Source of the DNA: RGIG3009 sp045578625
GTDB lineage: Bacteria > Bacillota > Clostridia > Oscillospirales > Acutalibacteraceae
Assembly: GCA_045578625.1 (NCBI GenBank)
Contig: JAZNKN010000011.1
Span: 25,980 to 89,979, forward strand
Reading direction: 5' to 3'
Length of the DNA: 64,000 bases
Shown: positions 31,571 through 40,565 of the stretch, in pieces
Layout of the letters: each line of letters begins with the position of its first letter
Numbering within the stretch: the first letter of the stretch is position 1
Position numbers and translations under genes: made by a program
The notes under the pieces: generated by a model
What the model was told of the DNA's origin: nothing
Seen by the model: the letters and a program-made list of their open reading frames with translations, nothing else
Databases searched by the model: none

Positions 31571-33391
31571 TCAATGCACTTCGCCGTTATAGTAACCGTC
31601 ACCGGCCTCTGGCGGCACGTCGCCGGCATCACCGGTCGGCGCTGCACCGGCATCGGGAGCCGCGGCCTTATAGATCTTTTCAGAGACCTCGTAGAACTTC
31701 TTCATCAGTTCTTCCTGAGCAGCCTTAATCGGCTCGATATCCTCGCCCTTCAGCGCTTCCTTCAGCGCGTCAATGCGGGTCTGCAGTTCGGTCTTGTCGG
31801 CTTCCTCCAGCTTATCGCCCAGTTCCTCCATCGTCTTTTCGCACTGATAGACGGCCTGGTCGGCACCGTTGCGCAGCTCGACCTCCTCGCGGCGCTTCTT
31901 ATCCTCTGCCGCGTACTGCTCAGCCTCTTGCACCGCCTTCTCCACATCCTCCTTGGACATGTTGGTGTTGGAGGTGATGGTAATGTGCTGCTCCTTACCG
32001 GTACCCAGATCCTTCGCGCTGACGTTCACGATACCGTTGGCATCGATATCAAACGTCACCTCGATCTGCGGCACACCGCGACGCGCCGGCGCAATACCAT
32101 CCAGATGGAACATACCCAGCGTCTTGTTATCGCGGGCAAACTCGCGCTCGCCCTGCAGCACGTGGACCTCGACCGACGGCTGATTGTCCGTCGCGGTAGA
32201 GAAGATCTGCGATTTCTTGGTCGGGATGGTGGTGTTGCGCTCGATAACGCGCGTCATCACGCCGCCCATCGTCTCAACACCCAGCGACAGAGGGGTAACG
32301 TCCAACAGCAGCAGGCCCTTGACCTCGCCGCCCAAAACGCCGGCCTGCAGCGCCGCGCCCATCGCAACGCACTCGTCAGGGTTGATGCCCTTGAAGGGCT
32401 CCTTGCCCATAAACTTCTGTACCGCTTCCTGCACCGCGGGAATACGGGTAGAACCGCCAACCAACAGCACCTTATCGATCTGCGAAGCAGACAGACCGCT
32501 GTCGGACAGCGCCTGACGCACCGGCGCCATTGTCGCTTCCACCAGATCCGCCGTCAAACGGTTAAAGTCGGCGCGGGTAAGCGTCATATCCAGATGCTTC
32601 GGACCGGTAGCGTCCGCCGTGATAAACGGCAGGTTAATGTTGGAGGTCATACCGCCGGACAACTCGATCTTGGTCTTTTCGGCCGCCTCACGCAGACGCT
32701 GCACCGCCATCTTGTCATTGGACAGATCCACACCGGTATCCTTGCGGAAACCGTCGATCAGCCAGTTGACGATCTTCTGGTCGAAGTCGTCACCGCCCAG
32801 ACGGTTGTTACCGGCGGTGGCCAGCACTTCCTGCACACCGTCGCCCATCTCGATGATGGACACATCGAACGTACCGCCGCCCAGGTCGTACACCATGATC
32901 TTCTGATCGTTTTCCTTATCGATACCGTACGCCAACGCCGCCGCGGTGGGCTCGTTGATGATACGCTTGACCTCCAGACCGGCGATCTTACCGGCATCCT
33001 TGGTCGCCTGACGCTGCGCATCAGTGAAATACGCGGGAACCGTGATGACCGCTTCGGTCACGGTGTCGCCCAAATAGCTCTCCGCATCCTGCTTCAGCTT
33101 CGCGAGGATCATCGCGGAGATCTCCTGCGGGGTATAGCTCTTATCGTCCACGGTCACCTTGTTGGCCGAACCCATATCGCGCTTGATCGACGCAATGGTG
33201 CGATCGGGGTTGGAGACGGCCTGCTGCTTCGCCACGCGACCGACGATACGCTCGCCGTCCTTCTTAAATGCCACGACCGAGGGAGTGGTACGCGCACCCT
33301 CTGCGTTGGGGATGACGACCGCTTCGCCGCCTTCGATGACCGCCACGCAAGAGTTGGTGGTTCCCAGGTCGATACCGATGATTTTTGCCAT
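31571..33391 (-). CDS. dnaK: Chaperone protein DnaK (Hsp70)
   Basis: 606 aa from ATG 33391 (AGGAGG eight bases upstream). ATPase domain: MAKIIGIDLGTTNSCVAVIE, VYDLGGGTFDVSIIEMGDG and LLVGGSTRIPAVQEAV; substrate domain from about 380 with LGVETMGGVMTRVIERNTTI and the acidic, Gly/Ala-rich tail. Length and order standard for Firmicutes. Follows grpE by 43 bases. Confidence 0.98.
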   Translation of the reverse strand: MAKIIGIDLGTTNSCVAVIEGGEAVVIPNAEGARTTPSVVAFKKDGERIVGRVAKQQAVSNPDRTIASIKRDMGSANKVTVDDKSYTPQEISAMILAKLKQDAESYLGDTVTEAVITVPAYFTDAQRQATKDAGKIAGLEVKRIINEPTAAALAYGIDKENDQKIMVYDLGGGTFDVSIIEMGDGVQEVLATAGNNRLGGDDFDQKIVNWLIDGFRKDTGVDLSNDKMAVQRLREAAEKTKIELSGGMTSNINLPFITADATGPKHLDMTLTRADFNRLTADLVEATMAPVRQALSDSGLSASQIDKVLLVGGSTRIPAVQEAVQKFMGKEPFKGINPDECVAMGAALQAGVLGGEVKGLLLLDVTPLSLGVETMGGVMTRVIERNTTIPTKKSQIFSTATDNQPSVEVHVLQGEREFARDNKTLGMFHLDGIAPARRGVPQIEVTFDIDANGIVNVSAKDLGTGKEQHITITSNTNMSKEDVEKAVQEAEQYAAEDKKRREEVELRNGADQAVYQCEKTMEELGDKLEEADKTELQTRIDALKEALKGEDIEPIKAAQEELMKKFYEVSEKIYKAAAPDAGAAPTGDAGDVPPEAGDGYYNGEVH

Positions 33392-33433
33392 AGTGATTTC
33401 CTCCTGTTGCTCTGTGAGCATAATATTCGTTAA

Positions 33434-33958
33434 TTAGTTGGCCACCTTGACCATCGCCGGACGCAGCACGCGACCGCTCAGACGGTATCCCTTTTGGTAT
33501 ACCTCCGTGACGGTCTCCGGCTCAACGCCGTCGGCATCCTCGCGCATCACCGCGTTGTGCAGCTCGGGATCAAACACCTGACCCAACGCCGGGACCTCCT
33601 CCAGACCCATAGCCACCAGCGTGTCAAGCAGCTGACGAATCACCATTTCGACACCCTTGCGGTATTCCGGACCGTCCGGCGAAGTGACCGCGCGCTCCAG
33701 GTTATCAATACCCGGCAGCAACGCCTTCAGCGCTTCGCCCTTGACAAACGCGCCGAGCTGTTCCTTTTCCTGATCGGTACGCCGCTTGTAGTTCGCGTAC
33801 TCCGCCAACACGCGCTGATACTGATCCTGCGCCTGCAGCAGCTGATTTTGCAACTCCTCGATCTTCGGATCCACCGTCTCCTCGGCAGGGATCGCCGCTT
33901 CTTCAGCAGCCGTGACCTCCTGCTCCTCCGTGACGAGCTCCTGTTTCGTTTCCTCCAT
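33434..33958 (-). CDS. grpE: Nucleotide exchange factor GrpE
   Basis: 174 aa from ATG 33958 (AAAGGAGG eight bases upstream). Long N-terminal coiled coil (about 20-90), then LKALLPGIDNLERAV and the C-terminal signature VTEVYQKGYRLSGRVLRPAMVKV. Releases ADP from DnaK. Confidence 0.96.
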   Translation of the reverse strand: MEETKQELVTEEQEVTAAEEAAIPAEETVDPKIEELQNQLLQAQDQYQRVLAEYANYKRRTDQEKEQLGAFVKGEALKALLPGIDNLERAVTSPDGPEYRKGVEMVIRQLLDTLVAMGLEEVPALGQVFDPELHNAVMREDADGVEPETVTEVYQKGYRLSGRVLRPAMVKVAN

Positions 33959-34005
33959 GGGAACGACCTCCTTTGTACGCCGCATCGGCGGCAGCACTGT
34001 TTTAC

Positions 34006-35022
34006 TTAAAATGTAGCCAACAAACGGCTGACGGTCTGTGCCACGTGCTGCAAGCGCGGGATCGCCTGCGCATAATCCATCCGCACCGGCCCGATCAGGC
34101 AGAGCGAACCGCCGCTACCGCCGTGACCATACCGCGTAACGATAATACTGGAACCGTCCAGCTCGCGCCGCGGACTTTCACTGCCAAGTACCACGCGCAA
34201 CCCGCCGGGGTGTGCAGTAAGCATACCGGCAAGCAGCTCCCGATGCGACAGAAACGTCAGCAGCGACCGTGCGCGATCCAGCGGATAATCCGGATGCTGC
34301 AGCAGATTCAGTTGTCCGGACAGACGGATCTCCGACTCCGACGCCTCCTGTACCAGTTCCAAAAACGCGGTGAGAATGGGCATATACAGCAGTCCGCTGC
34401 CGCACAGCTGCGCCAACAGCGCCTGCACCGGCGCCACACCGATATCCGAAAGCGCCATGTCGGCAAATTCACGGTTGAGCGACTCCGCCAACTGCGACAG
34501 CACGGTCGGATCACAATCGGTATCTAAACGGCACACGCGGTTGCGCAGCGCACCGGAATCGGTCATCAGCAGCACCGCCGCCAACCGCAGCCCCGTCGGG
34601 AAGATCTCCACGCGCCTCACGCACGCCCCTTGATGATCGGGGGTCGCCACCGCGGCCGCCACGCCGGTGGCATCCGCCAGTAGATCCGACGCACGCCCAA
34701 GCAACCGCTCCGGATCGCCGGAAACGGAGGTCAGCTCCTCGTCGATCGCCTGCTTGCTTTCGTCGGACAACGAGCAATGAGACAGCAGCCGATCCAGATA
34801 CAGCCGAAACGCCAACGCCGTGGGAACGCGCCCTGCCGACGTGTGCGGCTGCACCAGATACCCGGCCGCCACCAAGTCTGCCATGTCGTTGCGAATGGTG
34901 GCGGAGGAGACCGCGTTGTTCAGCAGCTCAGCCAACAGCTTGGAACCGACCGGCTCACCGGTGCGGATATATGCATCCACGGCCGCCGCAACGATCTGCT
35001 GCTTGCGTGTACCCAGTTCCAT
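34006..35022 (-). CDS. hrcA: Heat-inducible transcription repressor HrcA
   Basis: 338 aa. Winged helix at the N-terminus (RKQQIVAAAVDAYIRTGEPVG, NNAVSSATIRNDMADL) and the GAF-like and C-terminal domains with IVTRYGHGGSGGSLCLIGPVRMDY. Binds CIRCE and represses its own operon when GroEL keeps it active. The perfect CIRCE 31 bases upstream of its start confirms autoregulation. Confidence 0.97.
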   Translation of the reverse strand: MELGTRKQQIVAAAVDAYIRTGEPVGSKLLAELLNNAVSSATIRNDMADLVAAGYLVQPHTSAGRVPTALAFRLYLDRLLSHCSLSDESKQAIDEELTSVSGDPERLLGRASDLLADATGVAAAVATPDHQGACVRRVEIFPTGLRLAAVLLMTDSGALRNRVCRLDTDCDPTVLSQLAESLNREFADMALSDIGVAPVQALLAQLCGSGLLYMPILTAFLELVQEASESEIRLSGQLNLLQHPDYPLDRARSLLTFLSHRELLAGMLTAHPGGLRVVLGSESPRRELDGSSIIVTRYGHGGSGGSLCLIGPVRMDYAQAIPRLQHVAQTVSRLLATF

Positions 35023-35052
35023 CGTCCTCCGCTCCTTTTTTACAAAATGGCA

Positions 35053-35079
35053 TTAGCACTCTTTTGCTTTGAGTGCTAA
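35053..35079. promoter_or_regulatory. CIRCE operator
   Basis: TTAGCACTC-N9-GAGTGCTAA, a perfect consensus HrcA-binding palindrome, directly after the -10 box. Confidence 0.97.
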
Positions 35080-35088
35080 TCTCCCTCT

Positions 35089-35117
35089 ACTTTACCATTC
35101 TGCCCAAATTCTGTCAA
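35089..35117 (-). promoter_or_regulatory. hrcA-grpE-dnaK-dnaJ promoter
   Basis: Minus strand -35 TTGACA (35112-35117), 17 bases, -10 TAAAGT (35089-35094), with CIRCE at the start site. Confidence 0.85.
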
Positions 35118-35173
35118 TATATATTTATGAACCTTTTGTAAAAATCTTCATTGATCCTCCTGCTGGCACGAAA

Positions 35174-35202
35174 AAGCGCCACCGCTTTGTGCGGTGACGC
35201 TT
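35174..35202 (-). terminator. folT terminator
   Basis: AAGCGTCACCGC / GCGGTGGCGCTT stem (one G-T pair) with a five-base loop and TTTTT on the minus strand. Confidence 0.85.
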
Positions 35203-35205
35203 CTT

Positions 35206-35730
35206 TTACTGTTGTTTCAGCAGTGGCTCAATACTGCGATCCAGCACACGGAACAGCAGCGGCAGCCCCACCAACTGCACCGGCGTCGTGATGGCCGACT
35301 GGATCAACCGACCGGGCAGATACACCCAAAACGGCTTCCCGAGCATGATGCTCAGCCACAGCGTATTCAGGCACAGCGTACAAACGATCTGGGTGCCGAC
35401 GACAGCGACCGCAATGCGCCACCAATTGACGGCGCGATAAAAACACAAGCCATAGATCAGACCGATCAGCACCGCCGTCACGGTAAACCCCGGGAAATAC
35501 GGGCCGTTGGGGAACAGCACGGCACCGATGATGTCGCTGAGCCCGTGCACGACCACCGCCGCCGCAGGACCGTACGATCGCGCCACGATCGCGACGGCGA
35601 ACAGCGCCAGACCCAGCCGCGAGGTCGCCGTGTTGAGCGACGCCAACCGCGCCAGCACCACGTCCACGGCGATCATCATACCACAGACGACCAGCCTCAA
35701 AATATGTGCGGAAGTTGCTTTTTTTGACAT
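35206..35730 (-). CDS. folT: Folate-type ECF transporter S component
   Basis: 174 aa, about six membrane segments. S components bind a vitamin and work with the EcfA/A-prime/T energy module. The opening LRLVVCGMMIAVDVVLARL, GPAAAVVVHGLSDIIGAVLFP and GPYFPGFTVTAVLIGLIYG follow the FolT family. A THF riboswitch in the leader strongly supports folate as substrate. The ECF energy module is not in the window. Confidence 0.88.
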   Translation of the reverse strand: MSKKATSAHILRLVVCGMMIAVDVVLARLASLNTATSRLGLALFAVAIVARSYGPAAAVVVHGLSDIIGAVLFPNGPYFPGFTVTAVLIGLIYGLCFYRAVNWWRIAVAVVGTQIVCTLCLNTLWLSIMLGKPFWVYLPGRLIQSAITTPVQLVGLPLLFRVLDRSIEPLLKQQ

Positions 35731-35736
35731 AAAAAC

Positions 35737-35790
35737 CCTCCTTGTTCTCCGGATGTTGAATAAGGAGGTGTTTTTTCCTTATTATTCAAC
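35737..35790 (-). promoter_or_regulatory. folT riboswitch expression platform
   Basis: On the minus strand, GTTGAATAATAAGGA (35776-35790) can pair with TCCTTATTCAAC (35755-35766). Alternatively CCTCCTT (35762-35768) can pair with the Shine-Dalgarno AAGGAGG (35737-35743), a stem followed by GTTTTTAT. The two structures share CCTT and cannot coexist. Confidence 0.65.
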
Positions 35791-35889
35791 AGCGGGATGC
35801 GATCTGCGAACCGCAAGAACACTCTTTTCGTCCGACCGGCAACTCCCCGTCCGCTCGGCACTTAACGCTCGCAGATCTACTCTGTGTGA
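35787..35889 (-). ncRNA. THF (tetrahydrofolate) riboswitch
   Basis: The leader RNA has the order of the folT/THF class: AGAGTAGATCTGCGAGCGTT then AAGTG near the 5-prime end, GGGGAGTTGCC, CGGACGAA in the middle, and GCGGTTCGCAGATCGCATCC then CGCT at the 3-prime end. ATCTGCGA and TCGCAGAT pair to form the helix closing the pseudoknot, and the GAGTAG and GCATCCCGC strands match the conserved ligand pocket. Direct position before a FolT gene supports the call. No covariance search could be run. Confidence 0.85.
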
Positions 35890-35917
35890 TGTATATGATA
35901 CGATCAGTTCAAAACAA
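35890..35917 (-). promoter_or_regulatory. folT promoter inside the end of asnB
   Basis: Minus strand -35 TTGTTT (35912-35917), 16 bases, -10 TATACA (35890-35895); transcription would begin at the 5-prime edge of the riboswitch. The -35 lies in the last codons of asnB. Confidence 0.6.
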
Positions 35918-37757
35918 AGAACTGTTCATACCAAAGAATAAAGGTATAGATCGTCCAGATCTTCTTCATGTTCAAGGCCTTCCCCTGCTTGTGGTTTTCC
36001 AGCAAGCTCAGGATCGCCTCTTGGTTAAAGAATTTCGCCGCGATCTCGCCGGTAAACGCTTCGCGCACCCGCTCATAGTACCGATCCTGCCGCAGCCAGT
36101 CGTTGAGTGGCACCGGGAATCCGCACTTCGGACGGTTGGCAGTGCATTCCGGCAGCTGCCGCAGCGCCGCGGTACGCAGCGCCACCTTGGTGGTGTTCCC
36201 CTTGATGCGATGCTCGGTCGGCAGCGTCACCGCCAACTCCAGCATCTTGCGATCGAGGAACGGCACGCGCAGCTCCAGCGAATTCGCCATGCTCATACGG
36301 TCTGCCTTTTGCAGAATATCGTACAGCATCCACGTTTGCATGTCCACGTACTGCAGCTGTGTCGGCTCATCCAACGCCGCCACCTTTTCAAAATGCCGAC
36401 GGGACAGCTCCACCGGATCGCAGGGTGTACCAGGATTCTTCAAATACGTCATCCGCTCATCGCGGGTAAAGACGTAGTTGGCGCGCATAAACCGCTCGTA
36501 CGGCTTCATCGCGCCGCGAATGGCAAACCGCTTGCCCTTGACACGCTCCGGCAAGCGCCGTGCGATCGCCGCCACACTGCGGCGGATAAGCCGCGGAATA
36601 CGGCTGTACTTGGCAAAGTGACCACCCTCCAGGTACATCGGATAGCCGCCGAACAGCTCGTCCGCCCCCTCGCCGGACAGCACCACCTTCACATACTTGG
36701 CGGCGTTTTGCGCCAAGAAGAACAGCGGCACCTCTGAGGGATTGGGCAGCGGCTCGTCCATATAATACTGGATCTTGCCCGCCATATCGAAGTATTCCTC
36801 GGCAGAGACCTTGTTGGCGATGTTCTCGACACCGATCACCTCGGAGAACTCCTGGGCGTACTTCAGCTCGCTGTACTTCTCCTCGGCATAGCCGACCGAG
36901 AAGGTGCGCACGCGGTCGTTGCCCTTCATCACTTCGTTGACCACATAGCTGGAATCCACACCGCCGGACAGGAAGCACCCGACCTCCACGTCGCTGATCT
37001 GGTGCACCGCTACCGATTCCTTGAACTCCTCGGTGATGCACTGCTCCCACTCCTCCGCCGACTTGGTGTTGTCCGCCTTGAAGTGATCCGCGACGTCGTA
37101 ATACTTATGAATGGACATCTCGCCGTTCTGATACTCAAAATACTCGCCGTTAAGCAGCTTGTAAACACCCTTGAAGAACGTCTCACGCACCGGAATATAC
37201 TCGTAGCAGAGCCAATCCGGCAGGCGCGACTCGTCCAGCTCCTTCACAAAAGACGGATGCGACAAGAACGACTTGATCTCGGAACCGAAGAAGAAATCGC
37301 CGCCGCGCTGATAGTAATAAAACGGCTTGATACCGAAAACATCCCGCGCGCCAAACAGTTTTTTCTCCTGCTTATCCCAGATGACGAACGCATACATACC
37401 GCGCAGACGATCCAGCAGTGCCGCACCCCACTCCTCATAGCCGTGCAGCAGCACCTCGGAATCGGTCTGTGTGCGGAACGTGTGTCCCGCCGTGATCAGT
37501 TCCTCGCGCAGCAAGCGATAATTGTAGATCTCGCCGTTGAACACCAGTACCTTACTGCCGTCCTCATTCTCGATCGGCTGGCTTCCCCCCTCCAGATCGA
37601 TAATGGACAAACGGCGAAAGCCCAGTGCAATATCGTCGTCCACGTAATAATCCGCCTGATCGGGACCGCGATGAACGATGCGATCCGCCATCGCGCGGAT
37701 GACCGCCTCCCGATCACCGCCGAAGCCGTTGACAAAATAGCCGGCAAAGCCGCACAT
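35904..37757 (-). CDS. asnB: Asparagine synthetase (glutamine-hydrolysing), AsnB/AsnH-like
   Basis: 617 aa. The nucleophile Cys is residue 2 (MCGFAGYF), followed by the glutaminase domain (HRGPDQADYY, LVFNGEIYNYRLL, DSEVLLHGYEEWG) to about 200 and the synthetase domain with PP-loop CFLSGGVDSSYVVNEV near 250. Normally it converts Asp and Gln to Asn. It lies 31 bases after an ATP-grasp gene resembling D-aspartate ligase; in lactococci the AsnH relative amidates D-Asp of the cross-bridge, so a cell-wall role is plausible. Family alone cannot separate the two roles. Confidence 0.9.
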   Translation of the reverse strand: MCGFAGYFVNGFGGDREAVIRAMADRIVHRGPDQADYYVDDDIALGFRRLSIIDLEGGSQPIENEDGSKVLVFNGEIYNYRLLREELITAGHTFRTQTDSEVLLHGYEEWGAALLDRLRGMYAFVIWDKQEKKLFGARDVFGIKPFYYYQRGGDFFFGSEIKSFLSHPSFVKELDESRLPDWLCYEYIPVRETFFKGVYKLLNGEYFEYQNGEMSIHKYYDVADHFKADNTKSAEEWEQCITEEFKESVAVHQISDVEVGCFLSGGVDSSYVVNEVMKGNDRVRTFSVGYAEEKYSELKYAQEFSEVIGVENIANKVSAEEYFDMAGKIQYYMDEPLPNPSEVPLFFLAQNAAKYVKVVLSGEGADELFGGYPMYLEGGHFAKYSRIPRLIRRSVAAIARRLPERVKGKRFAIRGAMKPYERFMRANYVFTRDERMTYLKNPGTPCDPVELSRRHFEKVAALDEPTQLQYVDMQTWMLYDILQKADRMSMANSLELRVPFLDRKMLELAVTLPTEHRIKGNTTKVALRTAALRQLPECTANRPKCGFPVPLNDWLRQDRYYERVREAFTGEIAAKFFNQEAILSLLENHKQGKALNMKKIWTIYTFILWYEQFFVLN

Positions 37758-37787
37758 GATCCGTTTCCTCCCGTCAGACCGTACTCG

Positions 37788-39017
37788 TTAGTCCTTCAAA
37801 CTCTTGTTGCCGAAATAGCGCGCATACTTTTTGAAGTAGCTCGCCTGATTTTTGTGGAAGTATATCCACCGCCGGAAGCTGCGATCCTTTTTATAAAACA
37901 ACGATTTGCAGAGTTTTCGCCGCCGGATCAGTTCTCGCGCCTTCTGCTTCAGATCCGGATCCGACACGTACTCAAAAATGATATGCTTCGGGATCAGTGT
38001 CCACAGTGCCTCGCCGTTGGCGACAGTGCATTCCGCAGGCTGGTCCAACAGAATATCCTCCACCAGATACTGCGCCAGATTGTATCCCTCCGCCGTCACA
38101 AAATAACTGCTGCGACCTTGGCGAGGGTTCATTTCAAACAACTTGTACTGCCCGTCTCGGCTGTCCAGCTTGAAATCAAAATTGGCGAACCCGATATAAC
38201 CGATATCCTCCAAAAACGCCTTCATCTGCCGCGCCAGCTGACGGTCCTCCGCCGGAATGATGGCGGCGTAGCTGCCGATTCCCTCCGGCGAATGTTCCTC
38301 CAGTAACGCCTGTCCCAACGCGATCAGCCGCACCTTGCCGTTCTTACCGCAATAGCAGTTCATCACGCGCATGTGGCTGTCGTCACCGGGGATGTATTCC
38401 TGAATAATAAGGTGATCCTGATACGACGAGCCGTAGATCGCGGCCACGATCGCATCGAACTCCTCTTTGGTCTCCGCCACGAACACCTTTTTCTTGTGCG
38501 GGAAATGGCAGTTCCAATACGCCACGCTGTTGGACGGCTTGATGACCACCGGAAACGCAAACGGAACCTCGAAGCCCTCATAATTGTTCACCGTGATGGT
38601 CGTCGTCTTGGGATACGCAAAGCCATACTGGTCACACAGCGCATAGAAGGATTCCTTCATGCTTAACCGCATCAGCAGCGTCTCGTCGATGCACGCGAAC
38701 CGATAGTACGGCCGCAGCGTCTCCTGATTGCGCACCAACAGCTTGGTGTAATTATCACCGCACGGAACCAACAACAGCGGCGTATCCTTGGCATACCGCC
38801 CTGCAAACTCGATCAAGGTGTTGCAAAACACCTCGTCCTCTTCCAAACGCGGCTCGACTACCTCGACCGTCACGATGCGGCTGTTGGAGGTAGCACCCAA
38901 GCGTCCCTTGCCGATGGCCACGGAGTGAAGACCGTAGGCCTCGTGGAATGAGCGCGCCATACCGTATACGTTAATATCACTGCCCAGTAAGACCGGCACA
39001 AATTTCAGCTGTGTCAT
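37788..39017 (-). CDS. ATP-grasp carboxylate-amine ligase, D-aspartate ligase (Asl)-like
   Basis: 409 aa from ATG 39017 (AAGGAAG eight bases upstream; an ATG at 39047 lacks one). The opening FVPVLLGSDINVYGMARSF and NEAYG-like FHEAYG, VPCGDNYTKLLVRNQE, IDETLLMRLSMKESFYALCD and YPKTTTI correspond closely to Enterococcus faecium Aslfm, which joins D-aspartate to the peptidoglycan lysine. ATP-grasp residues: FPVVIKPSNS, IIQEYIPGDDSHMRV and the metal site FEMNPRQGRSSYF. Adjacent AsnB-like gene fits amidation of the added D-Asp. No aspartate racemase is seen in the window. Confidence 0.82.
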   Translation of the reverse strand: MTQLKFVPVLLGSDINVYGMARSFHEAYGLHSVAIGKGRLGATSNSRIVTVEVVEPRLEEDEVFCNTLIEFAGRYAKDTPLLLVPCGDNYTKLLVRNQETLRPYYRFACIDETLLMRLSMKESFYALCDQYGFAYPKTTTITVNNYEGFEVPFAFPVVIKPSNSVAYWNCHFPHKKKVFVAETKEEFDAIVAAIYGSSYQDHLIIQEYIPGDDSHMRVMNCYCGKNGKVRLIALGQALLEEHSPEGIGSYAAIIPAEDRQLARQMKAFLEDIGYIGFANFDFKLDSRDGQYKLFEMNPRQGRSSYFVTAEGYNLAQYLVEDILLDQPAECTVANGEALWTLIPKHIIFEYVSDPDLKQKARELIRRRKLCKSLFYKKDRSFRRWIYFHKNQASYFKKYARYFGNKSLKD

Positions 39018-39061
39018 AGCGAACACTTCCTTAAAACCAAAGGACACTACCCTCGGCCCGA

Positions 39062-40534
39062 TTATGCGTTGGTGGAATAGTTCGGCGCTTCCTTGGTGAT
39101 CGCGATGTCGTGCGGATGGCTCTCACGCAGACCCGCGTTGGTAATGCGCACGAACTGGCTCTTGCTCTGCAGCTCTTCAATGTTATGGCAACCGCAGTAG
39201 CCCATACCGGCACGCAGACCGCCCATCAGCTGGAACACCGTATCCGACAGGGGTCCCTTGTAAGGCACACGACCCTCGACACCTTCCGGAACGAGTTTCT
39301 TGTTGCCCTGCTGGAAATAACGGTCGCTGCTGCCCTTCGCCATCGCGCCGAGCGAGCCCATACCGCGGTACACCTTGAACTGACGGCCCTGATACAGCTC
39401 AGTCTCTCCGGGCGACTCCTCACAGCCGGCCACCAGAGAACCGACCATCACGGTGCTTGCACCGGCGGCCAGCGCCTTGACCAGATCGCCGGAATACTTC
39501 AGGCCGCCGTCGGCAATGACCGGAATACCGTACTTTGCCGCCGCACACGCCGCGTCGTAGATCGCGCTGATCTGCGGCACGCCGATACCGGCCACGATAC
39601 GCGTGGTGCAGATCGAACCGGGGCCGATACCCACCTTGACCGCGTCCGCACCGGCGTCGATGAGTGCTTCCGCCGCAGCCGCCGTGGCAATATTGCCCGC
39701 GATGACCGGCATGTTCGGATACGCCGCCTTCACCTTGCGCAGGCAATTGAGAATGTTGTGGCTGTGGCCGTGAGCGGAATCCAGCACCAGTACGTCGGCC
39801 TGTGCCTTGATCAGCTCCGCGGCACGCTCCAGCACGTCTGCCGTCGTACCGATCGCCGCCGCGCACAGCAGACGGCCGCCGGCATCGCGGGCGGAGTTCG
39901 GATATTTAACAGCCTTTTCAATGTCCTTAATGGTCACCAGACCCTTGAGGTAACCCTTATCGTCCACGATGGGCAGCTTCTCAATACGGTGACGCCGCAA
40001 GATCTCCTGCGCCTGCTTCATATTCGTGCCGACCGGTGCCGTGACCAAATTCTCCTTGGTCATCACTTCGCCGATGGGCTGGGTGAAATCGGTGAGAAAA
40101 CGCATATCGCGGTTGGTGAGAATACCCACCAGTTTGCCGTCGCGGCAGATCGGCACACCGGAAATGCGGTATTTGCCCATCAGCTCGTTGGCATCCGCCA
40201 CCAGATGGTCGGGAGACAGGAAGAACGGATTGACGATAACACCGTTCTCCGAGCGCTTGACGCGATCGACCTGGTCGGCCTGCGCCTCAATGGTCATATT
40301 CTTATGTATGACACCGATACCGCCCTCACGTGCGATCGCGATCGCCATACGCGCCTCCGTGACCGTATCCATCGCCGCCGTCATGACCGGCGTGTTCAGG
40401 GTAATGGTCTTGGTCAGTTGGGTGTGCAGATCAATGTCTGCCGGCAGCACATCCGACTCCGCCGGGATGAGCAGCACGTCATCAAACGTGAGACCTTCCT
40501 TCAAGAACTTTTCTCCTGCATTCATGTTGACCAT
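39062..40534 (-). CDS. guaB: Inosine-5-prime-monophosphate dehydrogenase
   Basis: 490 aa from ATG 40534 (AAGGAGG eight bases upstream). NAD-dependent conversion of IMP to XMP, first step to GMP. Catalytic barrel with VLDSAHGHSHNI, VKVGIGPGSICTTRIVAGIG (active Cys) and IADGGLKYSGDLVKALAAGA; flap GSSDRYFQ. Two CBS domains lie about residues 92-205. Full length. Followed by the Asl-like gene 45 bases on, possibly cotranscribed. Confidence 0.97.
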   Translation of the reverse strand: MVNMNAGEKFLKEGLTFDDVLLIPAESDVLPADIDLHTQLTKTITLNTPVMTAAMDTVTEARMAIAIAREGGIGVIHKNMTIEAQADQVDRVKRSENGVIVNPFFLSPDHLVADANELMGKYRISGVPICRDGKLVGILTNRDMRFLTDFTQPIGEVMTKENLVTAPVGTNMKQAQEILRRHRIEKLPIVDDKGYLKGLVTIKDIEKAVKYPNSARDAGGRLLCAAAIGTTADVLERAAELIKAQADVLVLDSAHGHSHNILNCLRKVKAAYPNMPVIAGNIATAAAAEALIDAGADAVKVGIGPGSICTTRIVAGIGVPQISAIYDAACAAAKYGIPVIADGGLKYSGDLVKALAAGASTVMVGSLVAGCEESPGETELYQGRQFKVYRGMGSLGAMAKGSSDRYFQQGNKKLVPEGVEGRVPYKGPLSDTVFQLMGGLRAGMGYCGCHNIEELQSKSQFVRITNAGLRESHPHDIAITKEAPNYSTNA

Positions 40535-40565
40535 TGCTTGTTCCTCCTTGTATATCACCATTTGC

